The notes: generated by a model not told the origin, from the letters alone. Positions 26,169-37,225 are shown, counted from the stretch's first letter. The stretch is DNA of 64,000 nt from VXMT01 sp965261685 (GCA_965261685.1 CBDHDI010000026.1:248001-312000); one strand, 5' to 3'. A program made the numbers and translations.

Positions 26169-27179
26169 GTGCCTTCCGGCTCGCACGCCGCGCAGGCGCC
26201 GCTGCGGGCGACCGTCCGCCCTGCGCTGGCCGCCGCCTTCCTCGGCCTGCTGACGGCCCTCGCGGCCGCTTGCGGGTCTGGCGAGGGCGGTGCGCCGTCG
26301 TCGCTGGACTTCTCCGCGCGCGCCGTCGGCGAGGCCTTCGACCCGGAAGCGCAGCCCGTCCTGCTCAACTCGGCGCTGGCCGTGGGCGAGAACCGCCTCA
26401 CCTTCGGGTTCTTCCGCTCTGACACCTCGCTGATCCTCGAGGCGAGCGGCAGCGTCTGGATCTATCGCCTCGACGAGTCGCGGCGGGGCGCCTTCGTCGG
26501 CAGCTACGAGCTGCAGCGCGCCGCGTTCAGCCAGCAGACCGATCACAAGCACGACGACGGCTCCACGCATGTCCACGAAGACCCGCTGGTCGCCGTCTTC
26601 CATGCCACCGTCGACTTCGACCGCACGGGCGACTGGGGCGCCGAGCTCGACGCCGAGATCGAGGGCGAGCGCCGGCGCCTCCGCGTGCAGCCGTTCAACG
26701 TCCTCGAGCGCACGCCCGAACCGCAGGCCGGCGACGCGCTCCCGGGGAGCCCGCACCTGACGCTGCGCGACACTGACGACATCACCATCGTCAGCAGCAT
26801 GGCCGAGCCGATCCCGGAGCTGAACGAGCTGACCGTCGCCGAGGCCGTCGCCACGGGGAAGCCGGTCCTCGTGGCGATCGCGACGCCCGCGTACTGCCAG
26901 AGCCGCTTCTGCGGCCCGCTCATGGATGCGGTCGTCGTCCCGCTCTGGGAGGAGTTCGGCGGCGAGGTGCAGTTCGTGCACGTCGAGCCCTACGAGCTCG
27001 AGGAGGTGCGCGCGACGGGCCGGCTCGTCGCCATCCCGCTGCTGGACGACTGGCAGCTCCAGACCGAGCCCTGGATCTTCATCGCCGCCCGCGGCGGCGC
27101 CGTCACCGCGAAGTTCGAGGGCGTCGCCTCGATCGAGGAGGTGCGCGCCGCCCTCGTCGCTGCCATCGACGCGGAGTAG
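26169..27179 (+). CDS. Lipoprotein with a C-terminal thioredoxin-like domain
   Basis: A 336-residue predicted lipoprotein. The N-terminal hydrophobic helix ends in the lipobox LAAAC, so it would be anchored to the membrane and face outward. The middle is a beta-rich domain of unknown kind with a short His/Asp stretch (DHKHDDGSTHVHED) that may bind metal. The last ~110 residues look thioredoxin-like: KPVLVAIATPAYCQSRFCGP contains a C-x4-C pair rather than C-x2-C, and VPLLDDWQLQ-type strands follow. GTG 26169 lies 7 bases after the acyl-CoA dehydrogenase stop. A copper- or redox-handling role is only a guess. Confidence 0.72.
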   Translation: MPSGSHAAQAPLRATVRPALAAAFLGLLTALAAACGSGEGGAPSSLDFSARAVGEAFDPEAQPVLLNSALAVGENRLTFGFFRSDTSLILEASGSVWIYRLDESRRGAFVGSYELQRAAFSQQTDHKHDDGSTHVHEDPLVAVFHATVDFDRTGDWGAELDAEIEGERRRLRVQPFNVLERTPEPQAGDALPGSPHLTLRDTDDITIVSSMAEPIPELNELTVAEAVATGKPVLVAIATPAYCQSRFCGPLMDAVVVPLWEEFGGEVQFVHVEPYELEEVRATGRLVAIPLLDDWQLQTEPWIFIAARGGAVTAKFEGVASIEEVRAALVAAIDAE

Positions 27180-27234
27180 CCGCGAGGGCCGCCGCGCTGG
27201 CGCCGCGCGAGCGCGCGGTGGCAGACTCGAGGCG

Positions 27235-27981
27235 ATGGACACCCCCGGCAGCACACCGGACTACGCCGCCCTCGAGTTCCCCGAGGCGCCCGCCGATCGG
27301 CCCTACGTGATCGTCAACATGGTCGCGTCCGTCGATGGCAAGACCGTGATCGAGGGCAGCGAGCGCGGCCTCGGATCGGCGGCCGACCGGCGACTACTGT
27401 GCGAGCTGCGCGTCCACGCCGACATCGTGCTCACGGGCGCGGGCACGCTGCGCGCCAGCGGCCACTCGCCGCGCCTCAACGACGAGGCCCTCGAGGCGCT
27501 GCGCGTCAGCCGAGGCAAGTCGCGCCTGCCGATCGCCGCCACGCTCTCCCACTCCGGCGATCTCCCGCTCGACAACCGCTTCTTCAGCGGCAGCGACTTC
27601 GAGGCCGTCCTCTACCTCTCGGACGGCGCGCCCGCCGAACGCGCCGCGGCGCTGGCTGCGGCCGGCCGCCCCGTCCACCGCGTCCCCGCGGGCGACGAGG
27701 CGCCCTCGATGCTCGCGCACATGCGCGAGGCGCTCGGCTGCCGGCTGCTGCTGCTCGAGGGTGGCCCGACGCTCAACGGCGAGTTCTTCCGCCGCGGCCT
27801 CGTCGACGAGCTGTTCCTGACCGTCGGCCCGCTCGTGGTCGGCGGCGACGGCGCGCCGAGCGCCGTCGAGACGCCCGGCCACCCCGCCACGCACGAGGGC
27901 GCGCGGCGGCTCACGCTGCTGTCCGCGCACCAGAACGCGGAGACGAGCGAGCTGTACCTGCGCTACAGCGTCGAACGCTAG
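27235..27981 (+). CDS. RibD C-terminal/dihydrofolate reductase-like reductase
   Basis: A 248-residue protein with the RibD-C reductase fold: PYVIVNMVASVDGKTVI (about residues 22-38) is the family opening, and LLLLEGGPTLNGEFFRRGLVDELFLTVGPLVVGG is the NADPH/substrate region. Stand-alone members reduce pyrimidine-type or F420-related substrates; here the partner deaminase domain is absent. Its stop overlaps the stop of the convergent LOG-family gene in a shared CTAG. Confidence 0.83.
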   Translation: MDTPGSTPDYAALEFPEAPADRPYVIVNMVASVDGKTVIEGSERGLGSAADRRLLCELRVHADIVLTGAGTLRASGHSPRLNDEALEALRVSRGKSRLPIAATLSHSGDLPLDNRFFSGSDFEAVLYLSDGAPAERAAALAAAGRPVHRVPAGDEAPSMLAHMREALGCRLLLLEGGPTLNGEFFRRGLVDELFLTVGPLVVGGDGAPSAVETPGHPATHEGARRLTLLSAHQNAETSELYLRYSVER

Positions 27982-28457
27982 CCGCTACCGCCACTCGGGA
28001 CGGCTGCCTCGCAGGCATCGACGGCGGCTACGGCGTCCTCGACGCGCTCGATCGGCGCCTCGTGGCCGTCGCCGTCGCGCAGCTCCCAGGTGCCGAGGCC
28101 GATCACCGGCCGCTCCGAGATCAGCGCGAAGGCGATCTCGGAGAGCGTGCCGAACTTCCCGCCGATGGCGATCACGGCCTCGCCCGCGCGGGCGACCAGC
28201 ACGTTGCGCGCGAACCCCAGGCCGGTCGGCAGGGGGATGTCGACGTACTCGTTGGCCTCGCCGAGGTCGTCGCCGGGCAGGATGCCGATGGTCAGCCCGC
28301 CGCTCTCCTTCGCGCCGCGGCAGACCTCGCGCATCACGCCGCCGCGCCCGCCGCAGATCAGCACGTGGCCGCGCGCGCCCAGTTCGCGGCCGACCTCGAA
28401 CGCCAGTCGCGAGGCCTCGCGGTCCGCCTGCTCGCCACCGATCACCGAGATGCGCAT
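27978..28457 (-). CDS. LOG-family (TIGR00725-type) nucleotide-binding protein
   Basis: A 159-residue Rossmann-like protein of the LOG/lysine-decarboxylase-like family. It begins MRISVIGGEQADREA and has ICGGRGGVMREVCRGAKE and IGGKFGTLSEIAFAL; the latter replaces the PGGxGTxxE motif of true phosphoribohydrolases, as in the TIGR00725 group. Relatives cleave nucleoside monophosphates, but this variant's activity is unproven. ATG 28457 is preferred to an upstream start at 28541, which would overlap the divergent DUF3052 gene. Confidence 0.78.
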   Translation of the reverse strand: MRISVIGGEQADREASRLAFEVGRELGARGHVLICGGRGGVMREVCRGAKESGGLTIGILPGDDLGEANEYVDIPLPTGLGFARNVLVARAGEAVIAIGGKFGTLSEIAFALISERPVIGLGTWELRDGDGHEAPIERVEDAVAAVDACEAAVPSGGSG

Positions 28458-28539
28458 CGCCAGCCCCGCCTTCTTCGCGCGCTCGTCGCCGCGCGCAGGG
28501 TAGCCCGCGGCGCGCGGCGTGCGCCTGTACCATCCGGCC

Positions 28540-28965
28540 ATGGCTGGCTACTCGGGAACGCCGCTTCCGAAGAAACTCGGCATCAAGCCCGGCCAGCGGG
28601 TGGCGCTGCTACGCGCCCCCGAGGGCTTCGACGCCACGCTCGGCGAGCTGCCCGCGGGCGTCGCGCTGCGCCGCACGGCTCGAGGACCGCTCGACGTGAT
28701 CGTCAGCTTCACCGACAGCGAGCGCGACCTGCGCCGCAGGTTCGCCACGCTCGCGCGGGCGCTCGACCCGGCCGGCGGGCTCTGGATCGCGTGGCCGAAG
28801 CGCGCCTCGGGCGTCCCGACCGACCTCGACGGCAACGTCGTGCGCGAGGTCGGCCTCGCAGCGGGCCTCGTCGACAACAAGGTCTGCGCAATCGACGAGA
28901 CCTGGTCGGGCCTGCGCTTCGTCGTGCGCGTCGAGGACCGCCCGCAGGCGACGCGCCGGCGCTGA
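28540..28965 (+). CDS. DUF3052-family protein
   Basis: A 141-residue protein of the DUF3052 family. It opens GYSGTPLPKKLGIKPG, the usual start for this family. GGLWIAWPKRASGVPTDL and GLVDNKVCAIDETWSGLRF are the conserved later segments. No enzymatic role is established; it looks like a small single-domain cytoplasmic protein. It is divergent from the LOG-family gene and convergent with the RCC1 gene. Confidence 0.8.
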   Translation: MAGYSGTPLPKKLGIKPGQRVALLRAPEGFDATLGELPAGVALRRTARGPLDVIVSFTDSERDLRRRFATLARALDPAGGLWIAWPKRASGVPTDLDGNVVREVGLAAGLVDNKVCAIDETWSGLRFVVRVEDRPQATRRR

Positions 28966-28974
28966 CTCGCCTCG

Positions 28975-30828
28975 TCAGTTCCGGCCCCAGCAGGCGACGG
29001 TGCCGTCGGGCCTCACGCCGCAGGTGTGGTGCCACCCAGCGCTGACGGAGGTGAAGGCGCCCTCAGGCGGCGATGCCTGGCCATCGGAGTCACGGCCCCA
29101 ACAGGTGATGGAGCCGTCAGTCTTGACCCCGCAAGTGTGTTCCCAGCCAACGCCGATGGACTCGAAGGCACCGGTGGGCGGCGAGGACTGGCCGTGGGAA
29201 TCACTGCCCCAACAGGCGAGCCCTCCGTCCGCCCTCACTGCGCAGGCGTGGTTCTGCCCGGCGCTGATGGAGTTGAACGAGCCGGGGGGCGGCGAAGCTT
29301 GGTCGTCACGATTCAAGCCCCAGCACTTGATCCGTCCCTTCGTCGTCAACCCGCAGGCATAACTCAGGCCCACGCTGACGAGACTGAACGAGCCGTCGCT
29401 TGGCATGGCGTGGATGGCCCAGCACTCAAACGGTGCTGGCTCCAACCGGTCCAACCGCGCGCGTGGGAGGTGCCCGTTCCCCTCGCACCTGGAGGTGCCT
29501 GGCTGCCGCGGCGTGGCGAGATCATCGGCAGCCTGGCCCCAGCAGAAGATTGTTCCGTCGGTTCTGACCGCGCAGCTGTGGTCCTGTCCGGCGCTCACGG
29601 AGCTGATGGCATCGCTGGCCGGCGAGGTCCGGCCACCGAGGTCAGCCCCCCAGCACGTGACCGAGCCGTCGGTCCTGATCCCGCACGTGTGGTAACGGCC
29701 GGCGCTGACGGACTCGAAGAGGCCGGTAGGCGGCGATGCCTGGCCGAAGGAATTGCTGCCCCAACAGGCGACCGTGCTGTTCGTCGTCACTCCGCAGGTG
29801 TGACCCAACCCGGCGGCGACGGAGATGAAGGAAGCGGTGGGCGACGAGGACTGGCCCGAGTAACCAGAGCCCCAGCACTCAACCAGGCCGCTGGCCCTGA
29901 TCCCGCAGGAGTGGTACGACCCTGCGCTGACGGAGGCGAACGAGCCCGGAAGCGGAGAGAGCAGGAATTCGCTGCCGAAGCCCCAGCAAGCGACTGAGCC
30001 GTCGGTTCTGATCCCGCAGCTCTGGTCCGTGCCGGCACTGACAGACCGGAAGGAACCGCCGGGTGGCGAGGCCTGGCCTCTGTCGTCAAGGCCCCAGCAC
30101 GCGATTGAGCTGTCGGTCCTCACGCCGCAGGCGTGGTCTCCCCCTGAGCTGACGCTGACTGACCTGAAGGGACCGGCAGGCGGCGCCCAGTCCTGCGAGT
30201 CCTGCCCCCAGCACGTGACTTCCCCGTCGGTTCTGACACCGCAAGTGTGCCGCCTCCCGGCGCTGACGGTGGTGAACGAGCCATGGGGCGGCGAAGCCTT
30301 GCCGTCCTCGTCATGGCCCCAGCACGAGATTGAGCCGTCGGTCAGGAGGCCGCAGGCGTGGCGAAGCCCAACGCTCACGGAGTTGAAGGAGCCAGACGGT
30401 GGTGAGGCCTGGCCGTCGCCGTCATAGCCCCAGCATGCGATCGAGCGGTCACTCCTGACGCCACAGGTGTAGTCCTGCCCGGCGCTGACGGAGCTGAACG
30501 AGCCGGGAGGTGCTGAGGCCTGGCCGTCGCGGTTGCTCTCCCAACCCCAACAGATGATCGAGCTGTCGCTCGTGACACCGCAGGTGTAGTCCTCCCCTGC
30601 GCTGATCGCGGTGAACGTATAGGGTGCAACGCGCGTCCCGGCCCCGAGGTTTCGTTCGGTCCTGGTTGGCGTCGATGTAGGCCAAGGCGTGGCGGCGGGC
30701 TGCGACGCGGCGTCCGGCTCGTTCGCGGTGCAGCCGGCGAGCGCCGCCAGGGAGAGCAGGATCGCGAGCACGGCGAGCGACCACCCAGCCGGAGTGCGCA
30801 GGAGCGGCTGCGGCTGGTAGTCCGTCAT
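28975..30828 (-). CDS. RCC1-repeat lipoprotein
   Basis: A 617-residue protein with a signal peptide ending in a lipobox (LAGC, about residue 33), a Pro/Thr-rich linker, then 14 repeats of about 37 residues of the form F-x-S-V-S-A-G-x-x-H-T-C-G-V-R-T-D-G, then CWG. These are RCC1-type blades, so two seven-bladed beta-propellers are possible. Each blade carries two Cys that could form a disulfide, which fits a location outside the membrane. One blade near residue 435 has an insertion that breaks the repeat spacing. The ligand is unknown. Confidence 0.85.
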   Translation of the reverse strand: MTDYQPQPLLRTPAGWSLAVLAILLSLAALAGCTANEPDAASQPAATPWPTSTPTRTERNLGAGTRVAPYTFTAISAGEDYTCGVTSDSSIICWGWESNRDGQASAPPGSFSSVSAGQDYTCGVRSDRSIACWGYDGDGQASPPSGSFNSVSVGLRHACGLLTDGSISCWGHDEDGKASPPHGSFTTVSAGRRHTCGVRTDGEVTCWGQDSQDWAPPAGPFRSVSVSSGGDHACGVRTDSSIACWGLDDRGQASPPGGSFRSVSAGTDQSCGIRTDGSVACWGFGSEFLLSPLPGSFASVSAGSYHSCGIRASGLVECWGSGYSGQSSSPTASFISVAAGLGHTCGVTTNSTVACWGSNSFGQASPPTGLFESVSAGRYHTCGIRTDGSVTCWGADLGGRTSPASDAISSVSAGQDHSCAVRTDGTIFCWGQAADDLATPRQPGTSRCEGNGHLPRARLDRLEPAPFECWAIHAMPSDGSFSLVSVGLSYACGLTTKGRIKCWGLNRDDQASPPPGSFNSISAGQNHACAVRADGGLACWGSDSHGQSSPPTGAFESIGVGWEHTCGVKTDGSITCWGRDSDGQASPPEGAFTSVSAGWHHTCGVRPDGTVACWGRN

Positions 30829-30860
30829 GGCCCGGCCCCCTACGCGTCATCGCCGCCCGA

Positions 30861-31100
30861 ATGTTGCAGGCAACAAACAGTACGCTTGGTAGGTCGCTTT
30901 GGTTCCCGCCCAATGTTATCGGTGCGTGGCGAGCGTGGCCCGCAACCCGCGCGACGCCGCTGACCTCGCAGGCCGACCTCGACGCCTACCGCAGCTCGGA
31001 GTTGTTCGAGCAGCAGGTCCAGGCCTCGCTCAGCGACAACTTCGTCGACGAGTTCCGCACCTACCACTGCGAAGTCGACATCGTCGAGGATGTCGGGTAG
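30861..31100 (+). CDS. Small ORF, possible remnant of a monooxygenase-fold protein
   Basis: A 79-residue frame. The second half (DLDAYRSSELFEQQVQASL) resembles the helix of dimeric alpha-beta barrel proteins such as antibiotic-biosynthesis monooxygenases, but the first half does not. No clear ribosome-binding site is present. It may be an N-terminally degraded gene or chance coding. A 7-bp GC hairpin follows at 31104. The rest of 30829-31165 shows nothing else I can support. Confidence 0.3.
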   Translation: MLQATNSTLGRSLWFPPNVIGAWRAWPATRATPLTSQADLDAYRSSELFEQQVQASLSDNFVDEFRTYHCEVDIVEDVG

Positions 31101-31103
31101 GGC

Positions 31104-31119
31104 GACCGCCGGGGCGGTC
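31104..31119 (+). terminator. Short GC hairpin
   Basis: GACCGCC and GGCGGTC pair across a two-base GG turn (six pairs with a four-base loop is more realistic). It lies just after the small frame ending at 31100 and before the convergent gene at 31166. No T-run follows, so terminator function is only suggested. Confidence 0.3.
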
Positions 31120-31165
31120 ACGTGCCTCGTCAGTTCCTGCCCTGGCGAGTGAGCGGCTACATCCG

Positions 31166-32233
31166 CTAGAAGTGGTGCCGGATGTAGTACGAGGCGACAG
31201 CGACGCCGTTCTGGGCTACCTGTCGGGCGACGCTAAGCGCGCGGGCGCTATCCTCGTCCGCGCGCGCTGCCGCAAACAGCACACGGGATTCCGCGGTTGC
31301 CGTGAGGTAGCTGGTCACCTCCTGCTCGGAGAGCACGTCCGCTCGGGTTTCAAGCTCTTCCGCCACGAACGCAATGGATTCGGTGACTTCCCGCAGTAGT
31401 GCCGGGTCAACGGGGTGGTCCGCTTCCACCTCGACGGCGATCGCGGCGATCAGTTCTTCGATGCGTGCGATCTCGCTCTCGATCGTCGGAAGGGTGCGGA
31501 CTTCCTCGTCGGCCGACGTCACCTGAGCGCGATTGATGGTCGGTGGTAGCGCTGGCGCCACCGCGTCCGAGGGCTCCCCTCGTAAGTGGTTCCGGATGTA
31601 GAAGGAGGCGACAACCAGGCCGTTCTGGGCCGCCTGCCGGGCGGCGCTGAGCGCAGGGACCTCGTCCGAGCCCGCGGGCGCCGCTGCAAGCAACGTGCGG
31701 GCATACGCGGTTGCAGTGAGGTAGCTGACCACCTGCTGCTTCGGCAGCACATCCGATCCGGCCTCAAGCTGCTCCGCCACGAACGCGATGGATTCGGTGA
31801 TCTCCCGTAACAGTTCCGGATCTACGGGTTCGTCGGCATCCCACTCCCGAGCCATCACGGCGACAAGTTCGTCGATGCGCGTGATCTCGCCCTCGATCGT
31901 CCGCGCGGCGGCGATGTCCCCCTTAGCTGACGCCGCTCGAACGCGGTCGACGGTCGGTGGCAGCGCTGGCGCCACCGCGTCCGGAGGAGCCTCCCTGGCC
32001 GGTGTCAGCGGCGCCCCATCGTCCGTCTCTGTGGAGGCATCGGGTACCACAACCTGGAGACCGTCGTCACTCTCGACGGCCGGCTCCGCGACGGCGACGC
32101 TCCGCTGGTCCGGCGGACCCTCCTGGCCAACGATGAACGCGAGCACCAGCACCGCCGCCGCCGCGCCCGCGGCTGCCGCGACAAGGCCCCATGCGCCCGC
32201 CCTGATGTAGCTCCGAGCGTTTCGCTCATTCAT
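31166..32233 (-). CDS. Membrane-anchored protein with an internally duplicated domain
   Basis: A 355-residue protein of no recognised family. An N-terminal transmembrane helix (about residues 14-36, Ala/Val-rich) is followed by an acidic linker. Then come two copies of a ~125-residue helical unit. Each copy opens with DAVAPALPPT, has EITRIDELVA or EIARIEELIA, a P-E-L-L-R-E-x-T-E-S-I-A-F-V-A-E stretch, a S-Y-L-T-A-T-A region and ends with QNG-V-VAS-YIRNH. The second copy finishes the protein. AGGAGG lies 7 bases before ATG 32233. The helical repeats probably lie outside the membrane. Confidence 0.75.
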   Translation of the reverse strand: MNERNARSYIRAGAWGLVAAAAGAAAAVLVLAFIVGQEGPPDQRSVAVAEPAVESDDGLQVVVPDASTETDDGAPLTPAREAPPDAVAPALPPTVDRVRAASAKGDIAAARTIEGEITRIDELVAVMAREWDADEPVDPELLREITESIAFVAEQLEAGSDVLPKQQVVSYLTATAYARTLLAAAPAGSDEVPALSAARQAAQNGLVVASFYIRNHLRGEPSDAVAPALPPTINRAQVTSADEEVRTLPTIESEIARIEELIAAIAVEVEADHPVDPALLREVTESIAFVAEELETRADVLSEQEVTSYLTATAESRVLFAAARADEDSARALSVARQVAQNGVAVASYYIRHHF

Positions 32234-32351
32234 CGGTGCCTCCTGCGCGGTGGGTCCGGATCGCCCGAAACACACACTACGCTCTTAGTCGCCGGGCGGG
32301 TCCCGTGCGGGCGGCGCGAACGGCGCGAGCAGGGCGCGGGCGCGAAGCGGA

Positions 32352-34678
<2,327 letters not shown>

Positions 34679-34682
<4 letters not shown>

Positions 34683-35542
34683 CGCGGCCGCTCGGCGCTC
34701 GCGCTTCGGGCGAGGTTCTGCCCATCCGGCCCGGCTGCCGGAGGGAAGGCGTCGAGCATGAGCGCCAGGCACTTCACGCTGCCGCCCGCCTTGATGAACT
34801 CATCGGTGGGCGTCTCGATCGCCTCGTAACCGCGCTCGGCGAGGGCGCGCGCCGTCTTCGGGCAGCCGCTGTTCAGCACCACCTGCTTGCCGACCACCAG
34901 CGCGTTGCAGGCGAAGCGCAGCGCCTCCCCGTGGTCGACCGCGATCAGGTCGTCGAAGTGCTCCGCGAGCCGAGCGCGCGCCTCGCGACTGAACCCCGCC
35001 GGCTCGTACAGCGCCCGGCCGCCGCCCAGCGGCGCGAAGCAGGTATCGAGGTGGTAGAAACGCTGGTCCGCCAGCTCCAGCCGCACCAGTTCCTGACCGA
35101 GCGCCTCCTCCAGGTGGTCGAGCGCGCGGAACTCCGTCCGAAAGCGGTAGCCAGCGAAGATCGCACCATCGGCGGGCAGCACGTCCCCCTCGCCCTCCCA
35201 GTAGTGGGGGCGATGCACGGGCTCGATCCGGTAGCCATGCTCGCGGAACCAGCGGACGAAATGGTCCTCCTCCGGCTGCCGCTCGGGGAAGCGGAAGTTG
35301 GAGGGGATGAAGAGATCGCCGGCCAGCACGCCCGCGTTCGCCGTGAAGGTCATGTCCGGCGTCCCGGGTGCCTGCGAGATCAGCTCGACGGTCACGCCGA
35401 GCGCCTCGATGCGCGCGCGCAGCAGCCGCCACTGCTCGAGCGCCCGGGGCCCGTTGATCCGGTTGGAGCGGCGCATCCACGGATTGATCTCGTACTCGAT
35501 CCGGAAGTGCAGCGGCTCGCACATCAGAATGCGCCGCGTCAC
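34679..35542 (-). CDS. DDAH/arginine deiminase-superfamily amidinohydrolase
   Basis: A 287-residue protein of the DDAH/amidinotransferase superfamily. Landmarks: TPDMTFTANAGVLAG (about 54-68), YWEGEGDVLP, a candidate catalytic His in YHLDTCFAPLG and a Cys nucleophile in GGSVKCLAL near the C-terminus. Relatives hydrolyse methylated arginines or related guanidino compounds to citrulline. GTG 35542 is chosen because GAGGG lies 7 bases upstream. It sits between csoR and copA and overlaps copA by four bases, which suggests a copper-linked or merely co-expressed role; the reason is unknown. Confidence 0.85.
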
Positions 35543-35584
35543 CGCTGCTCCCTCAGGGTCGGGCGTCACGCCTGGAGGCCCGCG

Positions 35585-35851
35585 CTACTTGTTCGCCAGC
35601 TCGTAGAGCTGCACGAGCTCCTCGATCACGCGGTGCTGCTCGCCGCCGCGTACGCCGTCGACGACGCAGTGGTGCAGGTGGCCGGAGAGCATGCGCGACT
35701 CCGCCTTCTCGATGGCGCGGCGCACCGCGTAGGTTTGCTTCAGCACGTCCACGCAGTAGGTGTCGTCCTCGATCATGCGGCGCACCCCGGCGAGGTGGCC
35801 CTCGAGGTACGCGAACCGCTTGAGCACGTCGGCCTTGGTAGCGGTGTCCAT
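35585..35851 (-). CDS. csoR: CsoR/FrmR-family metal-sensing repressor
   Basis: An 88-residue all-helical repressor. The metal-binding Cys-His-Cys set is present: Cys in DDTYCVDVLKQ, then His and Cys in SGHLHHCVVDG. This spacing matches Cu(I)-sensing CsoR. Cu(I) binding releases the repressor from DNA in known homologues. It is the first gene of csoR-DDAH-copA. ATG 35851 is chosen because the sequence upstream holds the operator, not coding; a further frame start at 35932 would run through it. Confidence 0.88.
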   Translation of the reverse strand: MDTATKADVLKRFAYLEGHLAGVRRMIEDDTYCVDVLKQTYAVRRAIEKAESRMLSGHLHHCVVDGVRGGEQHRVIEELVQLYELANK

Positions 35852-35875
35852 GGCTGCACCCTCCGCTACCAGTAT

Positions 35876-35898
35876 ACCCCTACCCAGGGGGTAGGGGT
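35876..35898 (-). promoter_or_regulatory. CsoR operator palindrome at the csoR promoter
   Basis: ACCCCTACCC, a 3-base AGG centre and GGGTAGGGGT form a perfect 10-bp inverted repeat. G-tract palindromes of this type are the known CsoR binding sites. It ends 24 bases upstream of the csoR start. The adjoining TATACT on the minus strand (35871-35876) is a good -10 candidate, so a bound repressor would cover the promoter. No convincing -35 box is seen. Confidence 0.75.
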
Positions 35899-35942
35899 CT
35901 GCGCGGCCGGTAGTGCCTCGGAGCGTGGCCACTTCCGAGGAG

Positions 35943-35987
35943 ATTCAGTCGAGGGGGACTCAGTCGAGGGCGACTCAGTCGATCAGG
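35943..35987 (-). repeat. Three 15-bp tandem repeats spanning a gene's stop codon
   Basis: Units start at 35943, 35958 and 35973, each with the core TCAGTCGA. On the minus strand the last unit is the end of the serine-hydrolase gene (codons for Ile-Asp and its TGA), so the stop codon region is repeated twice more downstream. The copies differ at a few positions. It lies in the 123-base gap between that gene and csoR. Confidence 0.85.
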
Positions 35988-37129
35988 CACTCACCGGCGA
36001 GGCGGTTGATCTCGCGGCTACGCGCCTCCTGGTCGGCCGCCGGCACAAAGCCGTTGGTGACGAATCCGAGCGACAATCCGCTCTCCGGATCGCCCCAGGC
36101 GATCTGACCGCCGGCGCCACCGTGCCCGAAGGCGCGTGCTGAGACCGTCGGCGCAAACCCACGCTCAAGCGGGCGATCGCCTGCCACCACGACCGCCAGC
36201 GCGCGGTTGACCGGCACTCCGTCGGGCGCCCGGTGGTGATCGTTCGTCAGCACCCGCGTGGCGTACTCGATGGTCTCGGGCTTGAGCGGCGCTCGATCGC
36301 CGGACTCGGCCGGACTGACGAGCCGCTGATAGAAGAGCGCGAGCTCGCCGGCGCCCGCGAAGCCGGCGGCCCCGGGGCAGCCCGATCGCCGCTGCGATGG
36401 CAGGTTGAAGTGAAGCACGGTGTCGGGGTTGGTCTCGGTCCACCCGCCCTCCGGCATCACCGGGGGCTCCGTGTAGACGACATCGGCGGCGCGCGGCTGT
36501 TGCTCGTCCGGCAAGCCGACCCAGAGATCGGGCACGCCCATCGGCAGCAGCAGGCGCTGGCGAACGTAGTCCCGGAAGTCCTCGCCGGTGCGCTGACTGA
36601 TGATCTCGGCAAGCGTCCAGTGGGCCGAGGTGGCGTGGTACTCGAAGCGGCTGTCCGGCTCCCAGGTGAGGCGCCAGTAGTCCATTCGCTCCTGCCGTTT
36701 GGCGCGGTCCTCCCAGAGGTCGGGATGCATCGGAGCGTAGGGGAAGCCCGCGGTGTGCGTGAGCACCTGGCGGACGGTGACCTTGTCGGTGCCGTTGGTC
36801 AGGAACTGCGGGATGATCGCTGAGACGCGCTCATCGATATCCAGCATTCCGTCCTCGATCAACGCCCAGGCCGCGGCGCCGACGATCCCCTTGGTTGACG
36901 AGTAGATGCAGTAGAGGGTGTCCGGTTCGGCCGGGCCGGAGCGGACACCCCGCGTCACCTCCCCGTAGCAGGCGACGGCAGCGATCCGGCCGCGGCGGCC
37001 GACGGCCACCTGCGCGCTGGGAAGACCATCGTCCACCTGGCTGCGCACGTAGTCGCGCAGGCGCTGCAGACCCGCAGGGTCGATGCCGATCTGCTCCGGG
37101 GTTTCGGCGATGAACTCGGATCCAATCAT
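35975..37129 (-). CDS. Beta-lactamase-family serine hydrolase
   Basis: A 384-residue protein of the class C beta-lactamase/penicillin-binding-protein-like family. The catalytic SxxK is in IYSSTKGIVG (about residue 74), the Tyr motif is near FEYHATSAHW (about 178), and the late H-G-G segment is FGHGGAGGQIAWG. Such proteins are often esterases or peptidases rather than true beta-lactamases. No signal peptide is evident, so a cytoplasmic esterase is possible. ATG 37129 is chosen; GGAGAGGA lies about 12 bases upstream. Confidence 0.85.
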   Translation of the reverse strand: MIGSEFIAETPEQIGIDPAGLQRLRDYVRSQVDDGLPSAQVAVGRRGRIAAVACYGEVTRGVRSGPAEPDTLYCIYSSTKGIVGAAAWALIEDGMLDIDERVSAIIPQFLTNGTDKVTVRQVLTHTAGFPYAPMHPDLWEDRAKRQERMDYWRLTWEPDSRFEYHATSAHWTLAEIISQRTGEDFRDYVRQRLLLPMGVPDLWVGLPDEQQPRAADVVYTEPPVMPEGGWTETNPDTVLHFNLPSQRRSGCPGAAGFAGAGELALFYQRLVSPAESGDRAPLKPETIEYATRVLTNDHHRAPDGVPVNRALAVVVAGDRPLERGFAPTVSARAFGHGGAGGQIAWGDPESGLSLGFVTNGFVPAADQEARSREINRLAGECLID

Positions 37130-37225
37130 GGCGCTGGCAGTCCTCTCCGGGGGTTCCGGCCGAGCACGTCGCTGCACCCGAGGGCGCAGTGGCAGAGGGA
37201 CAGGCCTCGCGATCGCCGCAGCGGC

